A stretch of DNA of 45,924 nt from Ruminococcus sp. (GTDB lineage: Bacteria > Bacillota > Clostridia > Oscillospirales > Ruminococcaceae). Shown here piece by piece: positions 1 through 7,678 of the stretch. Numbering within the stretch: position 1 is the stretch's first letter; every line of letters begins with the position of its first letter. The notes under the pieces are model-generated. The model was not told the origin of the DNA and ran no database searches. It saw nothing but the letters and a program-made list of their open reading frames with translations. The DNA lies in contig JAGBGT010000010.1 of NCBI GenBank assembly GCA_017935865.1, positions 1-45,924 on the forward strand, in the 5' to 3' direction. A program made the translations under genes and the position numbers.

Positions 1-338
1 AAAGAGGTGATTCCCCACGGGGTGGGGAAATGTCGCGAAGCGACAAAGGGGACGGCACGTAGTGCGCTCTGCAAGAGAGAGCGTCCCCTTTAAACTCCCG
101 ATTTATTTCTTTCGCGGCTACGGGAAAATTTCAGTTTTCAAAAAGAGATACACTTCAAAAGATATATTAAATAAAAATAGAGAGAAACATCCCCTTTTAA
201 ATGGGGAAAGTTTCTCTCTATCTTTTTATATACGGACAAAAAGTTTATAAGGGAACGCTCTCCCTTGCAGGGCGCACTACGTGCCGTCCCCTTTGTCGCT
301 TCGCGACATTTCCCCACCCCGTGGAGAATCACCTCTTT
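1..338. repeat. Large inverted repeat, arms of about 96 bp
   Basis: Positions 1-96 and 242-338 are near-perfect reverse complements, with only a handful of mismatches; the left arm may begin before the window. Each arm is itself made of small palindromes: TTCCCCAC-GGG-GTGGGGAA (11-29), TGTCGC-GAA-GCGACA (31-45), GCAC-GTA-GTGC (55-65), and an outer stem pairing 45-54 with 82-91. The 145 bp between the arms are AT-rich and hold the hairpin listed at 177-221. No believable protein is encoded. It resembles a miniature non-coding element, but I recognise no named family. Confidence 0.8.
177..221. terminator. Bidirectional intrinsic terminator-like hairpin inside the inverted repeat
   Basis: ATAGAGAGAAAC (177-188) pairs with GTTTCTCTCTAT (210-221), and an inner CCCC/GGGG stem (191-194 with 203-206) closes the loop. 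On the plus strand it is followed by TCTTTTTATAT, and on the minus strand by a T-rich run as well, so it could end transcripts from either side. Confidence 0.6.
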
Positions 339-527
339 CAAAACAGTCCACCGGACTGTTTTGAAATTCACCCTTTGCGGAGCGCCTAAAGGCTGCGTCG
401 ACCTACGGTCGACTTGGGGCGCTGCCCCAAACCCTGCCAGAGGCGCCGCCTCTGGACTCTGACAAAGGGGCATTGCCCCTTTGGAAACCCGATTTTGTCG
501 GCTGCGCCGACTTGGGACTCCGCCCAA
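336..527. repeat. Tandem array of short palindromic hairpins with 3-nt loops
   Basis: At least six perfect palindromes lie almost end to end, each with a 3-nt loop: 336-366 (14-bp stem, loop ACC), 397-413 (GTCGACC-TAC-GGTCGAC), 414-430 (TTGGGGC-GCT-GCCCCAA), 437-455 (CCAGAGGC-GCC-GCCTCTGG), 463-483 (CAAAGGGGC-ATT-GCCCCTTTG) and 497-511 (GTCGGC-TGC-GCCGAC). A seventh, 512-527 (TTGGG...CCCAA), has a 6-nt loop. The array ends about 12 bp from the stop codon of the dockerin gene on the minus strand, so it would lie in that gene's 3' untranslated region and may also serve as its terminator. Confidence 0.85.
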
Positions 528-539
528 AACCCTCAGAGA

Positions 540-2708
540 TCAGTCAGCGTTGAGCTTATCTACAGTCGTCGGGAATGAGCTGTACTCTATGACTCCGGCG
601 TCGTACATCTGTATTGCAAGAGAGTCGATAGCAGTAATGCCGTTTCCGTGGTCAACAACGTCAGCATTGATCTCGCCCTGCTTTTTCAGAGCGTATCTAT
701 CAGGGTTGCCGATCGACTGGAGAACCAGCGTTGCATCTGCGATATCAACTTCACCGTCACAGTTTGCATCGCCCCACATTGTTACAGTGAGCGGAGCTTC
801 TGTCGTCACAGGCGCTTTTGTCGTCGTGGTAACAACCGTTGTTACAGGAGCTTTCGTCGTTGTGGGAGTTTTCGTTGTCACAGGAGCTTTTGTTGTGGTA
901 GGAGCTGCTGTCGTGACCGGTTTAGTCGTGGTAACAACCGTTGTTACGGGAGCTTTTGTTGTAGTCACGGGAGGCTCTGCGGTCGTTGTCACCGGAGCGT
1001 CAGCGTAGTAAACGTGGATATTATCCACTGTGATCGCATCAGTTTCGCCGTAGTAGTAGCCGATATTCAGCTCTCCGTCAGCGGTGTTGATGCGGTTTAC
1101 ATGGCTCTCGTCGCCTGCGCAGATCGTAGGAACGATCCACATGATCTCAGCCGTGTCTCCTGCGCCGAGGATGCAGTAGTTGCCCTCCTCCTGGAACCAG
1201 TAGTCCTCAGAAACAGTCTTTTCTACGCCTGTGCCAACGTTGTATACCAGCTTGCCGATATCTTCCTTGGCGGTAATATCGAAGCGGATAGCGTAAACGT
1301 CCTTTGTCTCGTCAATTCCCAGCTTATCATAGCTGATGCTCAGATTTTTCTGCGCATCTGTGCCCGTGTGATTGAGAAGTGTGTCAACAGCGGTGGAAAT
1401 GCAGTCTGTATAGGGAACTGTAACCGTTTTTGTGTAGGTGAGGACAGCGTTTTTAATATCCACAGATTCGATCTCGTTGCCGTCGGCGTCACAGCCGTAC
1501 CAGTACTGGAACGAAACGGTGTCTGAGGCAACGTCAGTCAGGTGAGGCTGAACCTCTGCGGGAACTTCCCAGTAAGCCTCAAAATATGTGCCTGCTCCGA
1601 AGAGCTTGCCGCCGTTGCCGGGAGTGATCTGGAACTCAACGCCCTGCTCTTCATAGTCTGCAACAGAACCTTCGCCTTCGCTGCCCATGTCGTTATACCA
1701 GTAGCCGGCGTGCTCCTTGCCTGGGATTCCTGCGATCTGCTTTGCATATTCAGTATCGGCAGGCGAGCCGTTCTGAACATTGATGCCGCCGCCGTAAACG
1801 AACTGGTCGATCTCCTTCACAGATTCAATTTCGCAGGTGATAGACTCGATAACAACGCCGTCCATATCTGTGAGACCAAAGTCCGAGAACTTGAACTTAT
1901 GGCTGTTTATAGGCTTATCCGGATCGTCACTGGGATTTTTCTGATAGTATTCCTCATCATAGCCCTTTGTAAGCTTGATAGTTTCAAAGGTTTCGCCGTC
2001 CATCTGCTTTGCAACAGTAGAAGAGATAGTAGCTGTACCGTCGCCATTGTCAACAAAGCTCCAGTTTTTGCCGTTTTCGCTGTTTGCGCCGTTTGAGTGC
2101 TTGTTTCCGTCGGGAACGATGTTCTCCCTATCGGGAACCTCCGGATCTGGGTCGGGATCAGGATCGGGACCGGGGTCAACCTCTATATTGTACTGGAAAT
2201 CCACGAAATTAACGGAAGTCTCTATCATATCGGCAGTCTCGTTATCGTAATAAGAGCAGTAGTAGCATCTGAAATCGAATTTGGTGTACTGGTCGTATTT
2301 CAGCGTCAGGTCGGAGAGGTCAATCACAAACTGATTTGTGCCTTTTTTAAGAGAGACTGTCGTACCCTCTCCCTTGGAATCCCAGCCTGTGGGACTTTTT
2401 TCCATCCAGTCCGTGCTGGTCTGGATTCCGAATCCGTAGGAGAAAGAGATATCGCGGTCAGCCTCGACAGTGACAACGACGGATTTTACCGGATTATCGG
2501 CGTTGAACTCAGCCGGGAACGAATTTTTCTCCAGATTTTTTCCTGCCGACAGGGCAGTTGCAGCGCCCTTGAGAGAGTCTGCGGAGAGAGAGGGCTGGAA
2601 TGCGGCGACTGCCGGAACAGCCGACATATAAGCCGGAACTGTGGAAGCGGCAATGATAGCGCTCATCATAACAGCATTGAGCTTGCCTGTGAATCCTTTC
2701 ATCTTCAT
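540..2708 (-). CDS. Secreted dockerin-containing protein, probable carbohydrate-binding cellulosome component
   Basis: 722 residues. The N-terminus is a signal peptide (basic start, hydrophobic run, small-residue cleavage region near residue 35). Three beta-rich segments follow: about 36-180, an Asp/Pro linker (DPGPDPDPDPDPE), about 200-440, and about 445-575. A Thr/Pro/Val linker rich in TTTKAPVTT repeats leads to a C-terminal type I dockerin (about 650-722) with GDANCDGEVDIADATLVLQ and a second Asp-rich half ending in MDSL-like AIDSLAIQMYDAG. I see no glycoside hydrolase, esterase or lyase motif; the middle segments look like beta-sandwich binding modules of the kind common in ruminococcal cellulosome proteins. 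The start is chosen from AAGGATGAT just upstream. It is transcribed alone, behind the cdaR terminator. Confidence 0.8.
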   Translation of the reverse strand: MKMKGFTGKLNAVMMSAIIAASTVPAYMSAVPAVAAFQPSLSADSLKGAATALSAGKNLEKNSFPAEFNADNPVKSVVVTVEADRDISFSYGFGIQTSTDWMEKSPTGWDSKGEGTTVSLKKGTNQFVIDLSDLTLKYDQYTKFDFRCYYCSYYDNETADMIETSVNFVDFQYNIEVDPGPDPDPDPDPEVPDRENIVPDGNKHSNGANSENGKNWSFVDNGDGTATISSTVAKQMDGETFETIKLTKGYDEEYYQKNPSDDPDKPINSHKFKFSDFGLTDMDGVVIESITCEIESVKEIDQFVYGGGINVQNGSPADTEYAKQIAGIPGKEHAGYWYNDMGSEGEGSVADYEEQGVEFQITPGNGGKLFGAGTYFEAYWEVPAEVQPHLTDVASDTVSFQYWYGCDADGNEIESVDIKNAVLTYTKTVTVPYTDCISTAVDTLLNHTGTDAQKNLSISYDKLGIDETKDVYAIRFDITAKEDIGKLVYNVGTGVEKTVSEDYWFQEEGNYCILGAGDTAEIMWIVPTICAGDESHVNRINTADGELNIGYYYGETDAITVDNIHVYYADAPVTTTAEPPVTTTKAPVTTVVTTTKPVTTAAPTTTKAPVTTKTPTTTKAPVTTVVTTTTKAPVTTEAPLTVTMWGDANCDGEVDIADATLVLQSIGNPDRYALKKQGEINADVVDHGNGITAIDSLAIQMYDAGVIEYSSFPTTVDKLNAD

Positions 2709-2740
2709 GTTTGATCATCCTTTCAAAAACATTGAGGGGC

Positions 2741-2796
2741 GGCGTCAGAATGGCATTGATACGATCCGGACGCCTTTACTGGTTAGTCATATTATA
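2741..2796 (-). promoter_or_regulatory. Extended -10 promoter and leader hairpin for the dockerin gene
   Basis: On the minus strand TGGTATAAT (-10 hexamer at 2791-2796) forms an extended -10; no good -35 is visible. The leader of about 75 nt contains a stem GGCGTC/GACGCC (arms 2741-2746 and 2769-2774). Confidence 0.45.
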
Positions 2797-2858
2797 CCAT
2801 ATATAGAAAAAATATGTGTTAAATTATTGTTAATTGGTTAAAACTAACAATTTACAAA

Positions 2859-2895
2859 AATAATGCCGGGGCGTGAGCCTCAGCATTATTTTTTT
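2859..2895. terminator. Bidirectional terminator after cdaR
   Basis: AATAATGC (2859-2866) pairs with GCATTATT (2883-2890) around an inner GGGGC-GTGA-GCCTC stem. T-runs lie on both sides. In the minus direction it ends the cdaA-cdaR transcript. Confidence 0.8.
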
Positions 2896-2900
2896 CATCA

Positions 2901-4247
2901 TTATTGCGCGGTCGTAACAGCCGCATCTGCGCCGGCAAAAGTATCAACTGCCGTTGTGCCTGTCTGCTTCGGAGTCCGCTGTATCGAGATCTTCGAGTTG
3001 GTGATCACCCAGACATCATCGTAATCCGGACAGGAATACGTTGCGTTCCAGTTGAACTGGTCAGTGGTTATAGAGGCGTTAAGCAGGTTGACCTCAACGA
3101 CTATGTCTTCGGGGGTGATCTCCGCCAGAGACTCTGCCGAACCCACCAGCACCACATCAAGCTGCTGGGTGAGAATTTCGTAGTCATAGGTGCTGTCAGG
3201 CTTGTTGCTGATGTTTATTCTACTCTTGTCGATCAGCATATCCGTCTGAGTCAGATCTTCATCTTCCAGCGTAACAGTCACCGTTTCCAGCTTCGATACG
3301 TTGATAAACTCGCTTGACTCCAGACTGGTGCTCAGAGAGAATGTCTTTGTGAATCCCGGTCTTATCTCGTTCAGCGGTATCATGCCCACGCTTATAGTGT
3401 CCGGTATTTCTGTCTCGCTGTTGTTGCAGGCGAGAGTTACCGTGTCTGCGGAAAGTTTGAACTTTATAGTGCTCTGATCGAAATTTTCCGGAGCATTGAT
3501 GATAGTCACCGTCAGTCCCACGTTCTTCTGCGTTCGGACGGGAATGGTGATATTGAAATTCTGGTTGCTGAACCGCAGCTCCGACTGATCTATCAGGATG
3601 TTGTCCTCGGTATACAACTGTATCTCGTCGCTGGAGAGAACATAGGAGGACGACAGGCTCATATCCTTTTTGGACAGGGCATAGCACTTGCTGATTTTGT
3701 CCAACTGCGCCGACGGCCCGGTGATCTGCACCACAGACGGGTCGCAGACGTAGTCATCAGCAAATATCTCCTTGCCCTCAACAACGTCAACGTTGGGTGT
3801 TTTTGGAGAAATAGGAAATTCTCTTGTCTCGATCTTATCAAAGACCACTGTTGCCTTATCCGGCGTAACGGATCTGACCTCGTAGTTTACACCGCTGTCG
3901 CTTTTGATTTTAAGTGTAAGATTTTTCGTACCCGCAGTTGATACGCTGTCCGCGTCGAAATAAGCCACAAGATTTTCACTGCTGAGATTACCCACCTCTG
4001 TACGGCTTCCCAGAAGCTCTACAGTGACCTCCTCCACGCTGCACGAGATGACCTGCAATCCGTTTTGTCCGGCGGAGCTGCCTGTAATATCCACGCTTAC
4101 AGGTATGTGCTGTACTGTTTTCTGGACGGAAGGGTACTGGGTCAGCGAAATAAACAGCCAGAGACACACAGCAATGGCAACGGAAAGTATGGCAAGGGAA
4201 AAATTGTTTTTCATATATCTTTCCCGGATCTTTTTCAATAGGCTCAT
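2901..4247 (-). CDS. cdaR: CdaR, YbbR-domain regulator of diadenylate cyclase
   Basis: 448 residues. One N-terminal transmembrane anchor (about residues 15-35, FSLAILSVAIAVCLWLFISL) is followed by a long extracytoplasmic region of repeated YbbR domains (beta-rich segments with 'V..V.V...' patterns, roughly four copies between 40 and 430) and a short Ala/Thr-rich tail. CdaR proteins bind the membrane diadenylate cyclase CdaA and modulate c-di-AMP synthesis. The start codon overlaps the cdaA stop by 4 nt (ATGA), showing translational coupling and the usual cdaA-cdaR order. glmM, often the third gene, is not adjacent here. The identification rests on topology, domain pattern and neighbour. Confidence 0.9.
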   Translation of the reverse strand: MSLLKKIRERYMKNNFSLAILSVAIAVCLWLFISLTQYPSVQKTVQHIPVSVDITGSSAGQNGLQVISCSVEEVTVELLGSRTEVGNLSSENLVAYFDADSVSTAGTKNLTLKIKSDSGVNYEVRSVTPDKATVVFDKIETREFPISPKTPNVDVVEGKEIFADDYVCDPSVVQITGPSAQLDKISKCYALSKKDMSLSSSYVLSSDEIQLYTEDNILIDQSELRFSNQNFNITIPVRTQKNVGLTVTIINAPENFDQSTIKFKLSADTVTLACNNSETEIPDTISVGMIPLNEIRPGFTKTFSLSTSLESSEFINVSKLETVTVTLEDEDLTQTDMLIDKSRINISNKPDSTYDYEILTQQLDVVLVGSAESLAEITPEDIVVEVNLLNASITTDQFNWNATYSCPDYDDVWVITNSKISIQRTPKQTGTTAVDTFAGADAAVTTAQ

Positions 4248-5122
4248 TTATTCTTCCTCCTTCCGAAAAAAGAAGAAAAAGTCTTTTTCGCTATTCCTCC
4301 GTCCTCGGGAGGCTCGTTGAAGATCTCTTTTTCCAAAGCGGCTTTCAGCTTGTCGTGAGTGTAGTCTCTTGTCAGCACGCCGTTCATGGCAATGGAGATC
4401 TGTCCTGTTTCTTCGGAGACTACGATAACTACAGCATCAGAGTTTTCGCTCATGCCGATGGCGGCACGGTGGCGTGAGCCGAGCGCCTTATCTATCTGGA
4501 GATCGCTTTTTGGTCTCGGGAGGAAGCAGGCTGCCGCAAGTATTATGCCGTCACGGATAATGACCGCGCCGTCATGGAGCGGAGTTTTGGGGTAGAAGAT
4601 ATTGCCGAAAACTTCCTTGCTGGGAATAGCGTTCATCATAGTTCCGGTTTCGATCTGTTCGCCGAGCCTGGTCTCGCGCTCGATCACTATAAGCGCGCCT
4701 GTACAGCTAGCGGAAAGTTCCACGCAGGAGTCGCAGATAGACTCGATCGCCGCATTCCATCGTGCTTTCTCGTCGTCTGATGGGCCTATGCCAATGAGAT
4801 GTATGCCGAATTTAGTCGTTCCGAACTGCTCCAGGGCGCGTCTGATCTCCGGCTGAAAAAGAATGAGCATGGCAAGGAGACCGATATCAAGGGCATGACC
4901 GAGGATATATTCCATAACTGTCAGATTCAGCAGGCTGCTGACGAAATAAGCTGCCACAAGGAGAAGTATTCCCTTTACGAGCTGCCCGGCACGGGTCTCG
5001 CGGATAAGTCTCAGAAGCAGATAGACTATGTATGACATAACGGCAAGGTCGATTATATCTTTTAGTTCAATTGTACTCATCAGGCTGAAAAATGCGTATT
5101 TAATATCTTGAAAGGACGGCAC
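4244..5122 (-). CDS. cdaA: CdaA, membrane diadenylate cyclase
   Basis: 292 residues. Makes c-di-AMP from two ATP. Three N-terminal membrane helices (about 20-95) precede the DAC (DisA_N) domain. Visible landmarks are the phrase ILFQPEIRRALEQFG, the catalytic DGA motif in PLHDGAVIIRDG, and the RHR motif in LGSRHRAAIG. A short C-terminal region follows (KTFSSFFGRRKNK). The next gene downstream is cdaR, overlapping by 4 nt. In Firmicutes c-di-AMP controls potassium and osmolyte transport and wall homeostasis. The start is supported by a purine-rich GGAAGTGAG just upstream. Confidence 0.95.
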   Translation of the reverse strand: MPSFQDIKYAFFSLMSTIELKDIIDLAVMSYIVYLLLRLIRETRAGQLVKGILLLVAAYFVSSLLNLTVMEYILGHALDIGLLAMLILFQPEIRRALEQFGTTKFGIHLIGIGPSDDEKARWNAAIESICDSCVELSASCTGALIVIERETRLGEQIETGTMMNAIPSKEVFGNIFYPKTPLHDGAVIIRDGIILAAACFLPRPKSDLQIDKALGSRHRAAIGMSENSDAVVIVVSEETGQISIAMNGVLTRDYTHDKLKAALEKEIFNEPPEDGGIAKKTFSSFFGRRKNK

Positions 5123-5191
5123 GTTCTCACTTCCTTTTTATGTGTATGTACTCCGCCGAACGGAGCGGCGGGTTTCAAAGTAATACTAAAG

Positions 5192-5247
5192 CAGCACCGC
5201 ACAAAGAGCGGTCGACGCCTTTGCCTGCACACCCCTGTACGGTGCTG
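5192..5247. repeat. Short inverted-repeat element in the cdaA leader
   Basis: AGCACCG at the left (5192-5198) and CGGTGCT at the right (about 5239-5245) are inverted copies, and the left end AGCACCGCACAAAG resembles the terminal repeat of the element at 42987-43154 (ACACCGCACAAAG). A second hairpin (CCGCCG...CGGCGG, about 5152-5172) lies between it and the cdaA start. Confidence 0.5.
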
Positions 5248-5269
5248 TTCGATATTTATTCCCTATTAT

Positions 5270-5297
5270 ATTTTACCACAATTTCAAATAAATTCAA
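5270..5297 (-). promoter_or_regulatory. Probable sigma-A promoter of cdaA-cdaR
   Basis: On the minus strand TTGAAT (5292-5297), a 16-bp AT-rich spacer and TAAAAT (5270-5275). It predicts a leader of about 140 nt that contains the hairpins around 5152-5247. Confidence 0.45.
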
Positions 5298-5342
5298 TAG
5301 TTTTTTGATATTTTCCAGATTTTTTCTTTAAAATTATATTTT

Positions 5343-6491
5343 TTATCCTGAAAAAGATAAATTTTTATCGAATTTACCTGCTATTTCCCGGACGTCCCTG
5401 GCAAGCCGGAGCACGTCGTCTCCTTTGCTGAATGCCGAGGGAGAAAAACGTATTACGCCGGTTTCTGTTCCAAGAGCGGCATGGGCAAGGGCAGAGCATT
5501 GGTAGCCTGCACGCAGGCAGTACCCCTTTTCTCCGAGCATTTCCGCTCCCCGTTCAGATGGGATACCGGGTATATTAAAGGAAACTATGGGCAGATATTC
5601 TGCTGCCGGGTGACGGTAGATAATTACTCCGCTGTTTTTAAGACCTCCGATCAGTAACTGGCACATATTTGTCTCATGGCGGTATATCCTGTCCAGACCG
5701 GTTTTTTCAATAAATTCGACACCTGCCTTCATAGAAATGATACCGGTTACCGCAAGTGTGCCGCTTTCCAGTGATTCCGGAAGAAGTTCCGGCTGTTCGA
5801 GACTCTGGGAGTTATTTCCCGTGCCGCCCTGGATAATAGGCTTAATTGGAAATCTGCCATCCGAAATCAGAAGACCTGTTCCCGTCATGCCGTACAGCCC
5901 CTTGTGACCGGCGGTACAGAGGATATTTATGCCGTCGTCAAGCTTTATTTCCATAATTCCGCAGGCTTGCGCACCGTCTGCGATGAAGCAGATACCGCGC
6001 TCACGGCAAAGGCGTCCTATCTCGCGGTAGGGCATGATCTGTCCTGTAACATTGCTTGCTATGAGACATACTATAGCCTTGGTGTCCCTGCGGATAAGGC
6101 TGCGGAAGCTTTCGATAGTCCTTTCGTCCTCGGGATATACCTGTGCCACGGAAAGGCTTATCCTGCCGTCCTCCGCCATACGGAATGCCGGACGTGCGGC
6201 TGAATTGTGCTCCATTCCGCTGATTATCAGATGACCGCCGCCGCTCATTACTCCCTGTATAGCCATATTCAGCGCGTGAGTGCAGTTAAGTGTGAAAACC
6301 GTGTTTTCCGGCTCTGCACCGAAGAAATCCGCAATTTTTTCACGCGCGGAGTAGACTGCTTCGGAGGTTCGTGCGGCCACAGGGTGACCGCCTCTGCCCG
6401 AGCTGCCGTAGCTTCTCATGGCGATCAGCGCAGCCCTTCTGACAGATTCCGGCTTTGGAAAGGTTGTGGCGGCGTTGTCGAAATATATCAC
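5343..6491 (-). CDS. Cysteine desulfurase family protein (class V aminotransferase fold)
   Basis: 382 residues, full length. It opens with the family hallmark MIYFDNAATTFPKP. The PLP-binding lysine is in TAGHKGLYGMTGTG, the cofactor-stacking histidine region in MEHNSAARP, and the C-terminal active-site loop carries Cys in RAGYQCSALAH. This matches the stand-alone SufS-like subgroup (TIGR01977 type) that removes sulfur, or selenium, from cysteine derivatives. The upstream gene is a DUF3343 protein, a putative Se/S carrier, overlapping by 4 nt, so the two probably act together. The acceptor is not shown by the sequence, and I see no iron-sulfur assembly genes nearby. Confidence 0.88.
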   Translation of the reverse strand: MIYFDNAATTFPKPESVRRAALIAMRSYGSSGRGGHPVAARTSEAVYSAREKIADFFGAEPENTVFTLNCTHALNMAIQGVMSGGGHLIISGMEHNSAARPAFRMAEDGRISLSVAQVYPEDERTIESFRSLIRRDTKAIVCLIASNVTGQIMPYREIGRLCRERGICFIADGAQACGIMEIKLDDGINILCTAGHKGLYGMTGTGLLISDGRFPIKPIIQGGTGNNSQSLEQPELLPESLESGTLAVTGIISMKAGVEFIEKTGLDRIYRHETNMCQLLIGGLKNSGVIIYRHPAAEYLPIVSFNIPGIPSERGAEMLGEKGYCLRAGYQCSALAHAALGTETGVIRFSPSAFSKGDDVLRLARDVREIAGKFDKNLSFSG

Positions 6492-6694
6492 CTGCCGTCA
6501 CCTCCGCTGCCTTTCAGTTTGAAGGTGACTGCATTCTGCTCCAGAAATTTCAGGGCATTCCGTGAATAAAGCCGCAGATCAAAGCCGCAGCCCGATTCAC
6601 GGCGGACTATTTCACTTGGAAATCCGCCCCTTTCCAAAAGCTTCTGAGCCTTTCTCGCATATGTGTATGAGGGCATTTCAGCCGTAAAAGTCAT
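6488..6694 (-). CDS. DUF3343 protein, putative Se/S carrier
   Basis: 68 residues. The start is ATG at 6694 because AGGTGATATT precedes it; a longer reading from 6766 has no ribosome site and adds a basic, unlikely N-terminus. The conserved single cysteine is in SGCGFDLRL, typical of the family (CG-hydrophobic-x-LR). Members accompany cysteine-desulfurase-like enzymes and are proposed to carry sulfur or selenium. Here the stop overlaps the start of that enzyme. The function is inferred from family and neighbour only. Confidence 0.75.
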   Translation of the reverse strand: MTFTAEMPSYTYARKAQKLLERGGFPSEIVRRESGCGFDLRLYSRNALKFLEQNAVTFKLKGSGGDGR

Positions 6695-6724
6695 AATATC
6701 ACCTCGCTTGAGTGTGTTCGTAAA

Positions 6725-6816
6725 GGCATCACCGCGCTGCCGTGGCATTCTGGGATGCCTTTTCATAATATGATTTATATTGTATACTTGTTCCTGAATC
6801 CGTGTGCGGTGTTGCC
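6725..6816. repeat. Degenerate inverted-repeat element between DUF3343 and tepA
   Basis: GGCATCACCGCGC (6725-6737) and GTGCGGTGTTGCC (6804-6816) are inverted with 11 of 13 matches. The latter equals the terminal repeat of the element at 42987-43154 (GGCAACACCGCAC). An internal stem GGCAT/ATGCC lies at 6744-6759. It has no coding content and lies between divergent genes. Confidence 0.55.
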
Positions 6817-6829
6817 CTAAATCCGGTAC

Positions 6830-6858
6830 TTGACTTTATTTGGGAAATAGTATATAAT
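6830..6858 (+). promoter_or_regulatory. Sigma-A promoter of the tepA-ftsK operon
   Basis: TTGACT (6830-6835), 17-bp spacer, TATAAT (6853-6858). It is well placed about 95 bp before tepA and is the only strong promoter before the long co-directional run to 17823. Confidence 0.8.
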
Positions 6859-6956
6859 AAATGTATATGCACTTTTGAAGAGGACATAATAGTTAAAGAA
6901 AATTTTTTGACTCAGAACAATACTGCATAGCAGGTCTGACAAAAGGAGCATATACT

Positions 6957-7625
6957 ATGGGACAGGACATAAACAGCGAGATCAATGATAACGGCGTAAC
7001 AGCGGAGCGAAACAGCCGGCACCTTATCCACTGTCTGAATATAATCGGGCAAATAGAGGGTCACTATGTTCTTGACGAGCAGAATAAAACTACCAAGTAC
7101 GAGCATATCATTCCTGCTCTTGTGGCGATAGAGCAGGACAGAAGCGTTGAGGGGCTTATAATCATTCTGAATACGGTAGGCGGCGATGTGGAGGCAGGTC
7201 TTGCCATTGCCGAGATCATCTCGGGAATGAAAACCCCCACAGTCTCGCTTGTGGTAGGCGGCGGACATTCTATCGGCGTGCCGCTGGCAGTCTGTGCAAA
7301 GCGTTCATTTATCGTGCCCTCGGCGTCCATGACGATCCACCCCGTCCGCATGAACGGCACGCTTCTCGGCGTACCGCAGACGCTGAACTATTTCGACAGG
7401 ATGCAGGACAGGATAATCAGCTTCGTGACGAAAAACAGCCGTGTAGACGAGACCGAGTTTCGCCGCCTGATGATGAACACGGAAGAGCTTGTCATGGACG
7501 TAGGCTCGGTGGTGGACGGAGAAAGAGCCGTGGAGCTGGGTCTTGTGGATGAACTTGGCAGTCTTGGGGATGCAATGGACTGCCTTTACGATATGATAGA
7601 AAAAACGGAAAAAAGATATTCCTGA
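6957..7625 (+). CDS. tepA: TepA-like ClpP-family serine protease
   Basis: 222 residues. A ClpP/crotonase-fold peptidase: NTVGGDVEAGLAIAEII forms the oxyanion region, the catalytic serine is in GGGHSIGVPLA (about residue 104), and the histidine is in SMTIHPVRMNGT. The Asp is probably in the NSRVDETEF region. This pattern, with SIG instead of the SMA of housekeeping ClpP, fits the translocation-enhancing protein TepA (YmfB), which in Firmicutes lies next to ftsK/spoIIIE as here. TepA has been linked to degradation of signal peptides after secretion. Start ATG is preceded by AAAGGAG. Confidence 0.9.
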   Translation: MGQDINSEINDNGVTAERNSRHLIHCLNIIGQIEGHYVLDEQNKTTKYEHIIPALVAIEQDRSVEGLIIILNTVGGDVEAGLAIAEIISGMKTPTVSLVVGGGHSIGVPLAVCAKRSFIVPSASMTIHPVRMNGTLLGVPQTLNYFDRMQDRIISFVTKNSRVDETEFRRLMMNTEELVMDVGSVVDGERAVELGLVDELGSLGDAMDCLYDMIEKTEKRYS

Positions 7626-7678
7626 GGCAGTAGCGCGGCACGGTTTGTGCCGGAGATGCCCTGGTTTTCGGAGGAAAA

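Noticed and set aside
336..527. Possible CRISPR array
   Set aside because: The repeats are all different palindromes placed nearly end to end; there is no constant repeat with unique spacers and no cas gene.
138..527. 129-residue minus-strand open frame at the left edge
   Set aside because: It runs across the inverted repeat and hairpin array, has no ribosome site, and its sequence is dictated by the palindromes.
481..1526. Plus-strand open frames (481-1008, 648-1526) rich in Val/Thr or Cys/Arg
   Set aside because: They are antisense to the Thr-rich linker and dockerin of the gene at 540-2708, lack ribosome sites, and have no protein-like composition.
5123..5262. c-di-AMP (ydaO) riboswitch before cdaA
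   Set aside because: The leader shows only simple hairpins and I could not place the conserved riboswitch motifs; it lies before the synthase rather than a transporter or wall gene.
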